NCBI RefSeq assembly: GCF_002441655.1
Contig: NZ_JXJU01000008.1
Location: forward strand, 1-64,000
Origin: Lactococcus fujiensis JCM 16395
GTDB taxonomy: Bacteria > Bacillota > Bacilli > Lactobacillales > Streptococcaceae
Direction: 5' to 3'
DNA: 64,000 nt
How positions within the stretch are numbered: position 1 is the stretch's first letter; every line of letters begins with the position of its first letter. Below the pieces are notes generated by a model. That model made no database searches and was not told the origin of the DNA. It was given only the letters and a program-made list of their open reading frames with translations. The position numbers were made by a program, and so were the translations under genes. Shown here one piece after another: positions 17,603-26,103 of the stretch.

Positions 17603-18920
17603 ATTGAACTTTAACTGATTCTAAGACTTGTTCTGATGCGTGATTGTTCACAACTTCTTTTTTCTTATGGTTAAAAATAAGATTAAGAACAATTGCAGCT
17701 AGAGTACTCATGACAATCCCATTAGAGATAAACGGTTGAATGAACTGAGGTAAGCTAGAAAATAGGCTGGTGGAATCAAAACCAACCCCCATTGCGACTG
17801 AGACCGCAACAATAAGTAAGTTTTGATTTCCCTCGAAATTGACTGTCGCCAACATTCTCACACCTTGCGTTGCTACCATCCCAAACATAATCAGCATGGC
17901 TCCACCGAGTACGGGAGCAGGAATCAGTTGGGCAATCGCAGCAAATTTAGGTAAAATCCCTAAAGCCAAAAGGAAAGCGGCTGTATAGTAAAGGGGTTTC
18001 CGCGTTTTTATTCCTGAGAGGTGGACTAAACCAACGTTTTGTGAAAAGCCTGTATATGGAAATGTGTTGAAAATTCCGCCCAACATTACCGCAAATCCTT
18101 CAGCACGGTAGCCATTACGCAAACGTGTTTCTGATAACTCTTCTCCCGTGATATCAGCTAGTGCTAAGTATACACCTGTTGACTCTACCAAAGAAACAAT
18201 GGCTATGATAATCATCATTAAGCTATCAACAAAATAAAATTTTGGTGCTGCGAAGTAAAAAGGTTGTGGCAAATGAATCCAAGGAGTTTGTCCGACAACA
18301 GCTGTGTCTACAAGTCCCATTGATGCGGCGAGGAGGGTTCCTCCAACAAGACCAATTAAAATCGCAATTGACCGAATGAAGCCTTTAGTAAAGATATTAA
18401 TCAATAAGATAAGGGCAATCGTGAAAAAAGCAAGGATTAAACTTGTACTTGTTGGCTTCGTCACATTATTTCCCATGTTCCCAATGGCAACAGGAATAAG
18501 ACTTAAGCCAATCGTGGTAATGACTGAACCAGTAACAATTGGTGGGAAAAGTTTCCGTATTTTGGAAAAGATGCCTGAAATAAGCATCACGAAGATTCCA
18601 GAAACAATAAGTGAGCCAAACATAGCTCCAGAGCCATGTTTTTCACCGATAATAATCAGTGGCGCTACAGATTGAAAAGCAACACCGAGGACAACAGGTA
18701 ACCCAATACCGAAATGTTTACGTAATTGTAATTGCAATAAGGTGGCTAAGCCACACATGAATATATCAGTAGAAATGAGATAAGTCATTTGTTCTGGTGA
18801 ATATTTTAGTGCAGATGCAATCATAATTGGAACGAGAATCGAACCTGAATACATCGCTAAAAGATGTTGCAAGCCTAGAACAGCTGCTTGCGTTTGACTG
18901 TTTTCATTTTTCTGAAACAT
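17601..18920 (-). CDS. pbuX: Xanthine/purine permease PbuX (NCS2 family)
   Basis: A 439-aa nucleobase:cation symporter with about 12-14 transmembrane helices. Family marks include GLQHLLAMYSGSI at the N-terminus, the conserved VESTGVYLALADITG and the QNVGL motif (TGFSQNVGLVHL). It lies 20 bases after xpt in the same transcript, matching the xpt-pbuX operon of other Firmicutes, so xanthine is the likely substrate. Expression is presumably set by the guanine riboswitch ahead of xpt. Confidence 0.92.
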   Translation of the reverse strand: MFQKNENSQTQAAVLGLQHLLAMYSGSILVPIMIASALKYSPEQMTYLISTDIFMCGLATLLQLQLRKHFGIGLPVVLGVAFQSVAPLIIIGEKHGSGAMFGSLIVSGIFVMLISGIFSKIRKLFPPIVTGSVITTIGLSLIPVAIGNMGNNVTKPTSTSLILAFFTIALILLINIFTKGFIRSIAILIGLVGGTLLAASMGLVDTAVVGQTPWIHLPQPFYFAAPKFYFVDSLMMIIIAIVSLVESTGVYLALADITGEELSETRLRNGYRAEGFAVMLGGIFNTFPYTGFSQNVGLVHLSGIKTRKPLYYTAAFLLALGILPKFAAIAQLIPAPVLGGAMLIMFGMVATQGVRMLATVNFEGNQNLLIVAVSVAMGVGFDSTSLFSSLPQFIQPFISNGIVMSTLAAIVLNLIFNHKKKEVVNNHASEQVLESVKVQ

Positions 18921-18940
18921 GAGCTTTTCCTTTAACTATT

Positions 18941-19537
18941 TTATTTATCGTAGTTGACATCATCTGCTGGAGCAAATACTATTTTTCCTCCTTCAAAAGC
19001 GCCAATACGTGCGAGTGATGTCAACTGAACTCCTTTATCCAAAAGGAGTTGCCGCCCTGTTTGGAAAGATTTTTCGATAACAATCCCTACTCCAACTGCC
19101 TGTGCATTTGCTTCTTCAATTAATTTAAGGAGGCCAAGCGCTGCTTGTCCATTAGCAAGAAAGTCATCGATAATAAGAACTTTATCATCAGATGATAAGA
19201 ACTTCCGTGAAATGGAAACTGTAGAGGTCACCTTTTTAGTGAAACTGAAGACTTCTGTTGTAAGCAATTCTTCATTCATGGTCACGTTCTTCGCCTTTTT
19301 TGCAAAAATCATGGGGATTCCAAGGCTTTCAGCTGTGTAAAGTGCAGGAGCAATTCCACTTGCCTCAATGGTGACAACTTTTGTTATTCCCTTGTTCTTG
19401 TAAACATCGGCAAAACGTTTACCGATGGCTTTCATCAAATTGTAATCCACTTGGTGTGTTAAAAAGTTATCAACTTTTAATATGTTATCTCCAAGGATAC
19501 GTCCGTCAGAATTGATGCGGTCTTCTAATAATTTCAT
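18941..19537 (-). CDS. xpt: Xanthine phosphoribosyltransferase
   Basis: A 198-aa type I PRTase that converts xanthine and PRPP to XMP. The PRPP loop is [14 protein letters not shown]. The N-terminal [14 protein letters not shown] and the central [15 protein letters not shown] are typical of Xpt. First gene of xpt-pbuX, preceded by a guanine riboswitch and a sigma-A promoter. Confidence 0.94.
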   Translation of the reverse strand: MKLLEDRINSDGRILGDNILKVDNFLTHQVDYNLMKAIGKRFADVYKNKGITKVVTIEASGIAPALYTAESLGIPMIFAKKAKNVTMNEELLTTEVFSFTKKVTSTVSISRKFLSSDDKVLIIDDFLANGQAALGLLKLIEEANAQAVGVGIVIEKSFQTGRQLLLDKGVQLTSLARIGAFEGGKIVFAPADDVNYDK

Positions 19538-19554
19538 TGCTTCTCCTTTAATAC

Positions 19555-19725
19555 AAAAACACCCTGTCAGCTTTCGCTAGGCCTCACAAATGAGGGATGA
19601 CAGGGTGTTTCTAAAGTACAAAAAAGAATCAAATTTGTCACATTGCAACAAAAAATGAATTCTTATTGTCTCACGTTTGTGGTGTGAGGTAGAAACACCC
19701 AGCCATATCCTGGGTATAAATAAGA
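19555..19725 (-). promoter_or_regulatory. Guanine riboswitch with transcription terminator
   Basis: Minus-strand aptamer (19663-19725): P1 CTTATT / AATAAG, P2 CCCAGG-atat-GGCTGGG region, the conserved J2/3 TTTCTACC, P3 CTCAC / GTGAG and J3/1 with C at the ligand-pairing position (GACAATAAG), which indicates guanine rather than adenine. Downstream, AAACACCCTGTCA and TGACAGGGTGTTT form a long terminator (19555-19611). The aptamer segment GGGTGTTT is complementary to the terminator's 5' arm AAACACCC, giving a mutually exclusive antiterminator. Ligand binding should switch xpt-pbuX off. Confidence 0.92.
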
Positions 19726-19733
19726 TTTATTTA

Positions 19734-19761
19734 TTATAGTCTTTTTTTTTAATTTTAGCAA
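19734..19761 (-). promoter_or_regulatory. xpt-pbuX promoter
   Basis: Minus-strand -10 TATAAT (19734-19739) with a -35-like TTGCTA (19756-19761) at 16 bp. Initiation near 19727 would place the aptamer at the very 5' end. Confidence 0.65.
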
Positions 19762-19775
19762 TCTTATTGTTCGTC

Positions 19776-19828
19776 ATAAACGAACATTTTACTGAATTGT
19801 TAGATAATTCAACGAAAAGCCGAACAAT
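19776..19828 (+). promoter_or_regulatory. Two PurBox-like sites upstream of xpt
   Basis: ATAAACGAACATT (19776-19788) and AAAGCCGAACAAT (19816-19828) each differ at one position from the lactococcal PurR box AWWWCCGAACWWT. The first also forms an inverted repeat GTTCGT-cataa-ACGAAC. Both point away from xpt, unlike the single forward box at guaC, so the exact mode of PurR action is uncertain. Confidence 0.5.
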
Positions 19829-19831
19829 AGG

Positions 19832-20821
19832 TCAAATTGAATCCCCATTCCAAATGGAATTTTTGACCACTACATAATCTACTTTTGTAAGTGCTGATAA
19901 ATCACGACCACCAGCGTATGAAATTGAACTTTGAAGGTCTTCTTGCATTTCTTTTAGCGTATCTTTAAGGCGTCCTTTATGTGGCAAAAGAATTTTTTTC
20001 CCTTCAACATTTTTGTGTTCCCCTTTTTGATATTCAGAGGCTGAACCATAATATTCTTTATAGAGTTTGCCGTCTACTTCAACGGTTTTCCCTGGCGATT
20101 CTTCATGTGCTGCAAAAAGTGAACCAACCATGACCATCGTCGCGCCCATCCGAATCGATTTCGCAATGTCCCCATGAGTACGAATTCCACCATCCGCTAT
20201 AATAGGTTTACTGGCGGCTTTAGCACACCAACGGACTGCTGCTAATTGCCATCCACCTGTACCAAAACCTGTTTTCACTTTAGTGATGCAGACTTTACCC
20301 GGTCCAATTCCTACCTTTGTCGCATCGGCACCTGCATTTTCTAATTCACGGACTGCTTCTGGTGTCCCAACATTTCCAGCAATAACAAAAACTGAAGGCA
20401 TTAAACGTTTGATTAATTGGATCATTTCGATGACTGAATTCGCGTGACCATGAGCAATATCAATGGTGATGAATTCAGGAATAACAGCCTTTTCAGATAA
20501 TTCTCGGACAAAATCACGTTCATCACCTTTGACTCCTACTGATATTGAAGCAATCAATTTCTTAGCGTGCATGTTTTGGACGAAAGCCAATCGTTTGTCG
20601 GCCTCAAAACGGTGCATGATATAAAAATACCCATTTTTAGCAAGTTTTTCAGCAATTGTTTCATCAATAATGGTTTGCATATTAGCAGGGACAACAGGAA
20701 TTTTAAACGTATATTTTCCTAATTTGACACTTGTATCTGCTTCTGAACGACTATTAATCACACACTTATTTGGGATAAGTTGAATATCTTCATAATCGAA
20801 TACTGAATTTAAACTGTTCAT
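19832..20821 (-). CDS. guaC: GMP reductase GuaC
   Basis: A 329-aa TIM-barrel enzyme that deaminates GMP to IMP with NADPH, returning guanine nucleotides to the IMP pool. The catalytic Cys lies in [15 protein letters not shown], and the phosphate-binding loops read [12 protein letters not shown] and [13 protein letters not shown]. No CBS domains, as expected for a reductase rather than IMP dehydrogenase. It lies upstream of xpt-pbuX on the same strand with its own promoter and PurBox. Confidence 0.94.
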   Translation of the reverse strand: MNSLNSVFDYEDIQLIPNKCVINSRSEADTSVKLGKYTFKIPVVPANMQTIIDETIAEKLAKNGYFYIMHRFEADKRLAFVQNMHAKKLIASISVGVKGDERDFVRELSEKAVIPEFITIDIAHGHANSVIEMIQLIKRLMPSVFVIAGNVGTPEAVRELENAGADATKVGIGPGKVCITKVKTGFGTGGWQLAAVRWCAKAASKPIIADGGIRTHGDIAKSIRMGATMVMVGSLFAAHEESPGKTVEVDGKLYKEYYGSASEYQKGEHKNVEGKKILLPHKGRLKDTLKEMQEDLQSSISYAGGRDLSALTKVDYVVVKNSIWNGDSI

Positions 20822-20921
20822 TGTTGTCCTACTTTATTTTAGATTACAGAATACCGACCTAGCCAATGGCTTCGCTAATTTGGTTGAATAGAACTTCTGC
20901 ACACCAAACCTTCCATTATTT

Positions 20922-20997
20922 ATTCTAACTTAAATGAGAATGAAAGGAAATAAAAACTCTGTCATTGCTGACAGAATTTTAATAATCGTTCGGAATT
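20922..20997 (-). promoter_or_regulatory. guaC promoter with PurBox at about -76
   Basis: Minus-strand -10 TAGAAT (20922-20927) predicts initiation near 20915. AATTCCGAACGAT (20985-20997) differs from AWWWCCGAACWWT at one position, and its centre lies about 76 bases upstream, the spacing described for L. lactis PurR activation. No good -35 is seen, which fits an activated promoter. Confidence 0.55.
20952..20980 (-). terminator. Terminator upstream of guaC
   Basis: Perfect stem TCTGTCA / TGACAGA with loop GCAA followed by a T run on the minus strand. It ends transcription from the membrane-protein gene before the guaC promoter. It contains the recurrent GTCA-N4-TGAC palindrome. Confidence 0.8.
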
Positions 20998-21012
20998 AGC
21001 TTTGTTCTATTG

Positions 21013-21630
21013 TTATTTCATTCTTTTTATTCGTGAATAGCCTTTTCGATATAGGCCATAAAAGATAGCTTCGTAGACGATTGCGAAGATTAAAAAGGTG
21101 TGCATAAAGTATTGTTCAGGAAGAACATCAATGATTGGATCTTTGGCCGGATCAAAAAGCCAAGTGTTATCACGGAACAAGACTTCATGAAAGTAGAGAA
21201 AAAACTGATCAAATCCGATTAAAAAAGCAACAAGACTTATTAAAATAGGTAACCACATCATAAAACGAAGGCCGTTATGAAATACAATTCGTAAGTTGTC
21301 CTTGATAAAGAGGACAAATAAGGGGAACAATAAAACAACAAGACTTAGGGCAAACATAAAAAGATGCTTAACTTCGGAAAAATGTTTCAAACCACTTGTA
21401 GACGAAGGAAAAACGGGCATCTTCAAAGTACCAATGAAGGGATTCAGTAAGTAATTCATGAGCACAAGGAAGTTATGCCACAATCGGCTCCCAGACATTT
21501 GTGCTGCTTCTGTTAAATGATATAGCGGTATTTCTAAGCCAAATAATGGAATAGCCAATAGGATGGTAACAATGACCGAGGTTGCAATAATCCACAATAT
21601 CGAGCCGGTAAAAATAAATTTATCGCGCAC
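21013..21630 (-). CDS. TIGR01906-family integral membrane protein
   Basis: About 205 aa with roughly five transmembrane helices, matching the TIGR01906/DUF1461 family of unknown function. An internal segment HLFMFALSLVVLLFPLFVLF is one clear helix. The frame is open from an ATG at 21669 inside the preceding HAD gene, but a GTG at 21630 gives the more usual start (RDKFIFTGSILWI). The gene is probably coupled to the NagD-type phosphatase, a pairing seen in related lactic acid bacteria. Confidence 0.75.
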   Translation of the reverse strand: MRDKFIFTGSILWIIATSVIVTILLAIPLFGLEIPLYHLTEAAQMSGSRLWHNFLVLMNYLLNPFIGTLKMPVFPSSTSGLKHFSEVKHLFMFALSLVVLLFPLFVLFIKDNLRIVFHNGLRFMMWLPILISLVAFLIGFDQFFLYFHEVLFRDNTWLFDPAKDPIIDVLPEQYFMHTFLIFAIVYEAIFYGLYRKGYSRIKRMK

Positions 21631-21656
21631 AGCTTCACTTCTTTCTTTATGTTGTA

Positions 21657-22424
21657 CTAAACCTCCCATTCATCAAGACTTGCCACAACATAAGTTGGAG
21701 CAAGTGGCAAATGAGGGACTTCTTCTGGTTTCGTAAAGCCAGTGGTTACCAATAATGAGTCTATATCATTATTGAGCCCAGTTTTAATATCGGTCAAATA
21801 ATTGTCTCCCACCATCAAAAGATCGCTTTTAACAAGACCAAGGTGTTCAACAGCTTTGTCAGCAATAATCGCCTCTGGCTTACCAATATAAGTGGCTTTC
21901 ACGCGCGTAGCTGCTTCAAGCATGGTAATTAAACTTCCAGCACCTGGCAAAAGGCCACGATGACTTGGTAAATTCAAATCTGGATTCGTTCCAATAAATT
22001 TTGCTCCCTTTTGGATGGCAAAGGTGGCTAAAGCCAACATTTCATAGGTCAAATCTGTATCTAGTGCAACAACAACATAGGCAGGATTTTCGCGGTCTTT
22101 CTTATAGCCAGCTTCATAAATGGCTTCTTTAAGCCCATCTTCCCCAATAATATAGACCGTTTTTTCAAGACCTAAGTCATTCATATAATCAACCGTTGCA
22201 AGACTGGCAGTATAAATAGTGTCTTCTGGTGTATCAATGTTAAATTCATTCAATAATCGCTTTTGCACGACACGAGGAGATTTTGTCGTATTATTAGTCA
22301 AAAATAAATAGGGAATATGAGCTTCTTGTAAACGATGAACAAACCTTTCACCTGCAGGGATTCGGTTGTTTCCCATGTAGATTGTCCCATCTAAATCAAT
22401 CAAGTAACCTTTATATTTTTTCAT
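21657..22424 (-). CDS. NagD-type HAD-IIA family phosphatase
   Basis: A 255-aa HAD hydrolase with C2-type cap. Motif I is [10 protein letters not shown], motif II is FLTNNTTKS, and the C-terminal motif is [12 protein letters not shown]. Members dephosphorylate small phosphometabolites such as UMP, GMP or p-nitrophenyl phosphate; the substrate here is not predictable. The gene is followed by the TIGR01906 membrane protein and preceded by the thioesterase gene, all on one strand with short gaps. Confidence 0.9.
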   Translation of the reverse strand: MKKYKGYLIDLDGTIYMGNNRIPAGERFVHRLQEAHIPYLFLTNNTTKSPRVVQKRLLNEFNIDTPEDTIYTASLATVDYMNDLGLEKTVYIIGEDGLKEAIYEAGYKKDRENPAYVVVALDTDLTYEMLALATFAIQKGAKFIGTNPDLNLPSHRGLLPGAGSLITMLEAATRVKATYIGKPEAIIADKAVEHLGLVKSDLLMVGDNYLTDIKTGLNNDIDSLLVTTGFTKPEEVPHLPLAPTYVVASLDEWEV

Positions 22425-22444
22425 TATTCTTTATGCTTTCTTCT

Positions 22445-23188
22445 TTATTGTTGATTTTCAGAAACTTTCTCCCAGCTGATTTCAATCTGTGCACTGTCAT
22501 CATTTAAGTTATGGTGAGAAACGTTGCTCTCAAATTCCATCTGAGCATGGATGTCAGTCCCATATAAAATTTCATGATTATATTTGATAAATATCTGCTT
22601 AGGTTGGTGCGTTTTTCGGAAGTCAAAATCGACCATATCGCTTGCCCAGTCGTAATACTTGGCATTGTTGACATGACCATTCATGTCTAAATCGGAAAAA
22701 CGAACAGGATAAACAACCGCTTCGGCCTCTTCAAACGAAGCTGCTTTTTTAAATTTGTGAGGTCGAATAATTTTGCTTATTTTCTCAGATTCATATGGTG
22801 CCACTATCTCATCTGCAACACGTTCAATTTTACGATTTTCACGGTTCATAAGTACCCAAGTTGAGGTTATCTTTACAAGTGTTTTTCCTTCTTGGTTCTT
22901 GAACCAAAAGTTACGATAGCAGAAAAACTTATTGTATGAGATGGCTTCGGTTTCAATAATAATCGCTTCGTCAAAACGAGGTAAACGTTGAATATTAAGC
23001 TCATATTCGATGACCGCCCAGAAATTATTATAGTTTTCCGCTACCCAAACGTCTGAGCGCCCTAGCGCTTCCGATTGTTCACCTGAAATTTGTAAAGCGA
23101 CGGCGAGTAGACTTGAAATTTTCATTTGTTTAAATGTGTCACTCTCATAGAAAGGCACCCGATAGTTCTGTTGATAAAGAATTCCCAT
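22445..23188 (-). CDS. Acyl-ACP thioesterase (FatA-like, double hotdog)
   Basis: A 247-aa enzyme that releases fatty acids from acyl carrier protein. Two hotdog repeats are visible: the first opens with YRVPFYESDTF, the second with YPVRFSDLDMNGHVNNAKY, which carries the catalytic Asn/His. A longer frame opens at 23209, but the ATG at 23188 has a GGGGG ribosome site and the family start MGILYQQNYRV. Head of a small operon with the NagD-type phosphatase. Confidence 0.9.
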   Translation of the reverse strand: MGILYQQNYRVPFYESDTFKQMKISSLLAVALQISGEQSEALGRSDVWVAENYNNFWAVIEYELNIQRLPRFDEAIIIETEAISYNKFFCYRNFWFKNQEGKTLVKITSTWVLMNRENRKIERVADEIVAPYESEKISKIIRPHKFKKAASFEEAEAVVYPVRFSDLDMNGHVNNAKYYDWASDMVDFDFRKTHQPKQIFIKYNHEILYGTDIHAQMEFESNVSHHNLNDDSAQIEISWEKVSENQQ

Positions 23189-23235
23189 TTTTCCCCCTTT
23201 TGAAAACAAAATTCACTGCTTACATTTTAACAAAA

Positions 23236-23266
23236 AAATGAGCAACTTTCATATATTGCTCATTTT
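23236..23266 (-). terminator. Terminator after dCMP deaminase gene
   Basis: Stem AATGAGCAA / TTGCTCATT with an AT-rich loop followed by TTTTTT on the minus strand. Confidence 0.8.
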
Positions 23267-23270
23267 AATC

Positions 23271-23711
23271 TTAAATTTGAGAACAATCAATACTTAGGGT
23301 ATGAAGCAATTGTTCTTCATAAGGATCTTTCGCGTGATATTCGTCAATGTATTTAATTTCTTTAACTCCCGCAGCCAAAACTAATTTTAAGCAGGCTAAG
23401 CAAGGAAAGAGTGTCGTGTAAAGAATTGCCCCCTCTGGAGAAACGCCATGTTTGGCAGCTTGCGCAATTGCGTTTTGTTCGGCATGAACTGTCGCGATAC
23501 AATGCCCATATTTATCTTCTAAACAGCCCACATCTGTGCAATGTGGCATCCCTGATACTGCACCATTGTAGCCGGTTGACAAAAGTTGTCCACTTGGACT
23601 GACTAATAAAGCGCCAACCTGGGCATGGGTACAGGTCGATCTTTTAGCAACGACTTGTACAATTTCCTTAAAATATTCGTCACGAGTAGGGCGCACAAAT
23701 TGTTCTGTCAT
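23271..23711 (-). CDS. comEB: Deoxycytidylate deaminase ComEB
   Basis: A 146-aa zinc deaminase that makes dUMP from dCMP for thymidylate synthesis. The catalytic HAEQNAIAQAA and the zinc-binding PCLACLK are both present. A TGC-TATAAT promoter and AAGGAG ribosome site precede the ATG. Named comEB by family; no comEA or comEC lies nearby. Confidence 0.92.
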   Translation of the reverse strand: MTEQFVRPTRDEYFKEIVQVVAKRSTCTHAQVGALLVSPSGQLLSTGYNGAVSGMPHCTDVGCLEDKYGHCIATVHAEQNAIAQAAKHGVSPEGAILYTTLFPCLACLKLVLAAGVKEIKYIDEYHAKDPYEEQLLHTLSIDCSQI

Positions 23712-23833
23712 AAGTTCTCCTTATTATGTTATCGATTGCTCTATTATAGCAAAAATATTTTCTGATTTTACTATTCAGGGAATAATTTGATTGATGCCAA
23801 TTATTGTCGGACGTTTTTTCAATCTTTCGGGGT

Positions 23834-23923
23834 TTAAAATTTTTTCTTCCTAAGTGGCTCAAGATGATCTTCATTCCATTCCCCACTAAGGAACATCTCG
23901 ATGTGGTCATCGAAGGTAGTTAA
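23834..23923 (-). pseudogene. C-terminal relic of an unrecognised protein
   Basis: Minus-strand frame reading LTTFDDHIEMFLSGEWNEDH, then LEPLRKKKF and TAA. The segment is clearly protein-like but lacks a start (TAA upstream) and most of its length. It follows the MerR pseudogene directly, suggesting that a gene once stood downstream of it. Family not recognised. Confidence 0.4.
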
Positions 23924-23929
23924 TTTATA

Positions 23930-24253
23930 TTATAAGAGGTCATGTGATTTTTTCAATTGAGCTATTTTTTGATCCATCTCATCCAATTGGTTCTTAAGGA
24001 TATGCTTCTGTGCCTGCGTTCTACTAAAAGTCGGTTACGCTTGTGATAAAGCAGCAAAATCTTGTAGTGACTCAATCGATAAGCCTGCTTCCCGAAGCGT
24101 TTTCACTAAATATATCCAATTCAAATCAGCATTGCTAAAATTACGATAACCAGAAGTGTTGTGCTTGATTGGTGGGATAACCTTTATTTCTTCATAATAT
24201 CTTATTGTTGCGGGTGAAATCTTCAACAGCTCCGAAACTTTTTTTATGTTCAT
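23930..24253 (-). pseudogene. MerR-family regulator interrupted by an in-frame stop
   Basis: The first 72 codons encode a standard MerR winged-helix: MNIKKVSELLKISPATIRYY, then SGYRNFSNADLNWI. A TAA follows ALSQA, but the same frame continues with PTFSRTQAQKHILKNQLDEM and QKIAQLKKSHDLL, the expected coiled-coil dimerisation helix, and ends at TAA 23930. One codon change thus removes the dimerisation arm. Its start overlaps the end of the TMEM175-like gene by four bases, so the two were co-transcribed. Confidence 0.8.
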
Positions 24254-24819
24254 TTACTTTCCTTTAATAATCTTTGCCAAAAATCATGAGGTGGGATAAA
24301 AAGGATCCCCGCAAGCAAAACACCAATCATTACTGCCGGGGGATAAATTAAACCAAAGGATAGTCCGACAATTTTCAAGCAAAAATCAGCTATTCTTTTG
24401 TAGCGCATTCCGAAAATTGAAGCATCATCGTTATCTTTACTCGCTAAATAATAAAGCAAAAAATTGGAGAGGGTAATCAAAATGACGATAATCCCATAGA
24501 ATTCTTGCGCTACAACTGCAGTGAAATGGCCACTTGCAAAATTAACAGCATAAGGAAAAAAACTACTGAAAAAAAGTAAAACTAGCGAACACCACACCGT
24601 TTTATGGCTGATGAGATGCACCCTTTGAAAGGTATTGTGCAGGTTGACCCACATTGTTCCAATCCAGAAAAAAGAGAGGGCATATGTAAAATAATTGGGT
24701 AATAATACAGCTAGTGCTTGCCAAGTGGCGTCCGAAGGTTCCTTAAGTCCCAAGACTAAAATCGTCATCACGATAGCAATTACTGCATCGGTAAAAGCAA
24801 TTAGGCGGTCCTTAGTCAT
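24250..24819 (-). CDS. TMEM175/DUF1211-family membrane protein
   Basis: A 189-aa protein with about six transmembrane helices. The N-terminal RLIAFTDAVIAIVMTI carries the F-S/T-D motif typical of bacterial TMEM175 potassium channel homologues; these bacterial proteins are about this size and tetramerise. Ion selectivity is inferred from family only. It precedes a disrupted MerR gene and follows the cupin gene in the redox island. Confidence 0.82.
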   Translation of the reverse strand: MTKDRLIAFTDAVIAIVMTILVLGLKEPSDATWQALAVLLPNYFTYALSFFWIGTMWVNLHNTFQRVHLISHKTVWCSLVLLFFSSFFPYAVNFASGHFTAVVAQEFYGIIVILITLSNFLLYYLASKDNDDASIFGMRYKRIADFCLKIVGLSFGLIYPPAVMIGVLLAGILFIPPHDFWQRLLKESK

Positions 24820-24939
24820 TATTCACCTCACATTCTTAACTGAAAAATATTTTCTATTTTTAACTTTGTCCATTCATTTTACTCTTTTCATAAGCTATTG
24901 TAAATTTAATAGGCGTCGAGAATTCATCTTTTTAATATT

Positions 24940-24965
24940 AAAAAGACTTCACTTGAAGTCTTGTT
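24940..24965 (-). terminator. Terminator after cupin gene
   Basis: Stem AAGACTT / AAGTCTT with a short loop followed by TTTTAAT on the minus strand. Confidence 0.75.
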
Positions 24966-25375
24966 TATTTATCAAGTTTGTCATAAGTGTCGTCACTTAC
25001 AGGCTCCAACCACTCTGCTTTGCCAGCTGTCAAAGCCAAATGTGTCATGCTATGTTTGGAACTAGCACCATGCCAATGTTTAATCCCGTCATGTGTGACA
25101 ATCACATCTCCTTTTTTAATTTTTCGAGCTGCTTGTCCCCATTCTTGATACCAACCTTCGCCATCTGTCACCAACAAAATTTGGTAACCCTCACGATGAA
25201 TGTGCCAATTATTACGACATCTAGGCTCAAAAGTGACAACACCGACGCCGAAATCAATATTGTCATGGGGATCAACCAAGTGTTTAAGGTAGGACTGTCC
25301 AATAAAATACTTCGCAAAAGCATCATTTTTGTCTCCCAATCCGAAAAGAGATTGCAAGTCTTTGTTATCTGTCAT
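24965..25375 (-). CDS. Cupin-domain protein
   Basis: A 136-aa single-domain cupin. Metal-binding His residues lie in NNWHIHREGYQ and in HDGIKHWHGAS. Proteins of this type accompany carboxymuconolactone decarboxylase-like and oxidoreductase genes in LysR-controlled clusters of lactic acid bacteria, as here. The reaction is unknown. Upstream lies a small hairpin TTCGGG / CCCGAA and about 260 bases without a gene. Confidence 0.82.
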   Translation of the reverse strand: MTDNKDLQSLFGLGDKNDAFAKYFIGQSYLKHLVDPHDNIDFGVGVVTFEPRCRNNWHIHREGYQILLVTDGEGWYQEWGQAARKIKKGDVIVTHDGIKHWHGASSKHSMTHLALTAGKAEWLEPVSDDTYDKLDK

Positions 25376-25557
25376 TTGTTTGCTTTCTATTCGGGCTATT
25401 TTATCCCGAAACCTCTATTTTCTGTAGTGGTCATTATTGATAACAATAAAAGTTGACTTATCACCCCTGTCATTCCTGACAGCTTTACATCATTCCCACG
25501 GGTCACTTAATCAACTACCAATTAGGACCTTATGTAACCCAGCAGTGCTCTTTGTGC

Positions 25558-25596
25558 AAAGTCATGAGGGCACACATAACGCTAATCCATGACTTT
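25558..25596. repeat. 9-bp perfect inverted repeat in the cupin upstream gap
   Basis: AAAGTCATG (25558-25566) and CATGACTTT (25588-25596) flank 21 bases. On the plus strand it is followed by TTC, a weak terminator at best. The gap from 25376 to 25644 otherwise holds no recognisable gene. Confidence 0.55.
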
Positions 25597-25644
25597 TTCC
25601 GAGAGAAACAGATGGGTCTACGACGAGAAACGTCCCAATCTTCG

Positions 25645-25962
25645 TTAATCTTCTTTCCAAATCTCTTTTGCCAAATTAAAGGCAGACCAAGCCTTTGGCC
25701 AACCTGTATAAAAGGCCAATTGTGTAATGAGAGCTATGATTTCGTCCTTGGTTACACCATTTTCCTTACCCATTTTGAAGTGACTTTCCAGTTGCGGAAA
25801 TAAGCCTTGTGCCATAAGTGCGGAAATTGTAATGAGGCTACGTTCGTGCGGTGCAAGGACAGGGTTTGCCCAAACTTCACCGAATAAAACATCATCATTA
25901 TAGTGAGCAAAATCAGGAGCAAATTCACCTAAATTGTCTCGTCCTGCTGTAATTTTTTTCAT
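25645..25962 (-). CDS. Carboxymuconolactone decarboxylase-family protein
   Basis: A 105-aa all-alpha protein of the CMD/AhpD superfamily. The core helix reads HERSLITISALMAQGL, followed by the conserved His in QLESHFKMG and the C-terminal YTGWPKAWSA. The CxxC of AhpD-type peroxidases is absent, so a disulfide reductase role is unlikely; a small-molecule decarboxylase or isomerase role is possible. Part of the redox island. Confidence 0.87.
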   Translation of the reverse strand: MKKITAGRDNLGEFAPDFAHYNDDVLFGEVWANPVLAPHERSLITISALMAQGLFPQLESHFKMGKENGVTKDEIIALITQLAFYTGWPKAWSAFNLAKEIWKED

Positions 25963-26103
25963 GTTATTTCTCTTTTCTTTTAGATAAATTGATTATACTA
26001 CCGATTGCTCGATAAATGAAATGCTTATTTAAAAGATAATTATGCTCTGAAAGCATCCTTTTTACTACTGAAAATTTTTCCTTCTAATCATTTCATATTT
26101 GGA

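Noticed and set aside
24695-25456. 253-codon plus-strand ORF opposite the TMEM175-like and cupin genes
   Set aside because: It runs antisense through two recognisable genes and their terminator.
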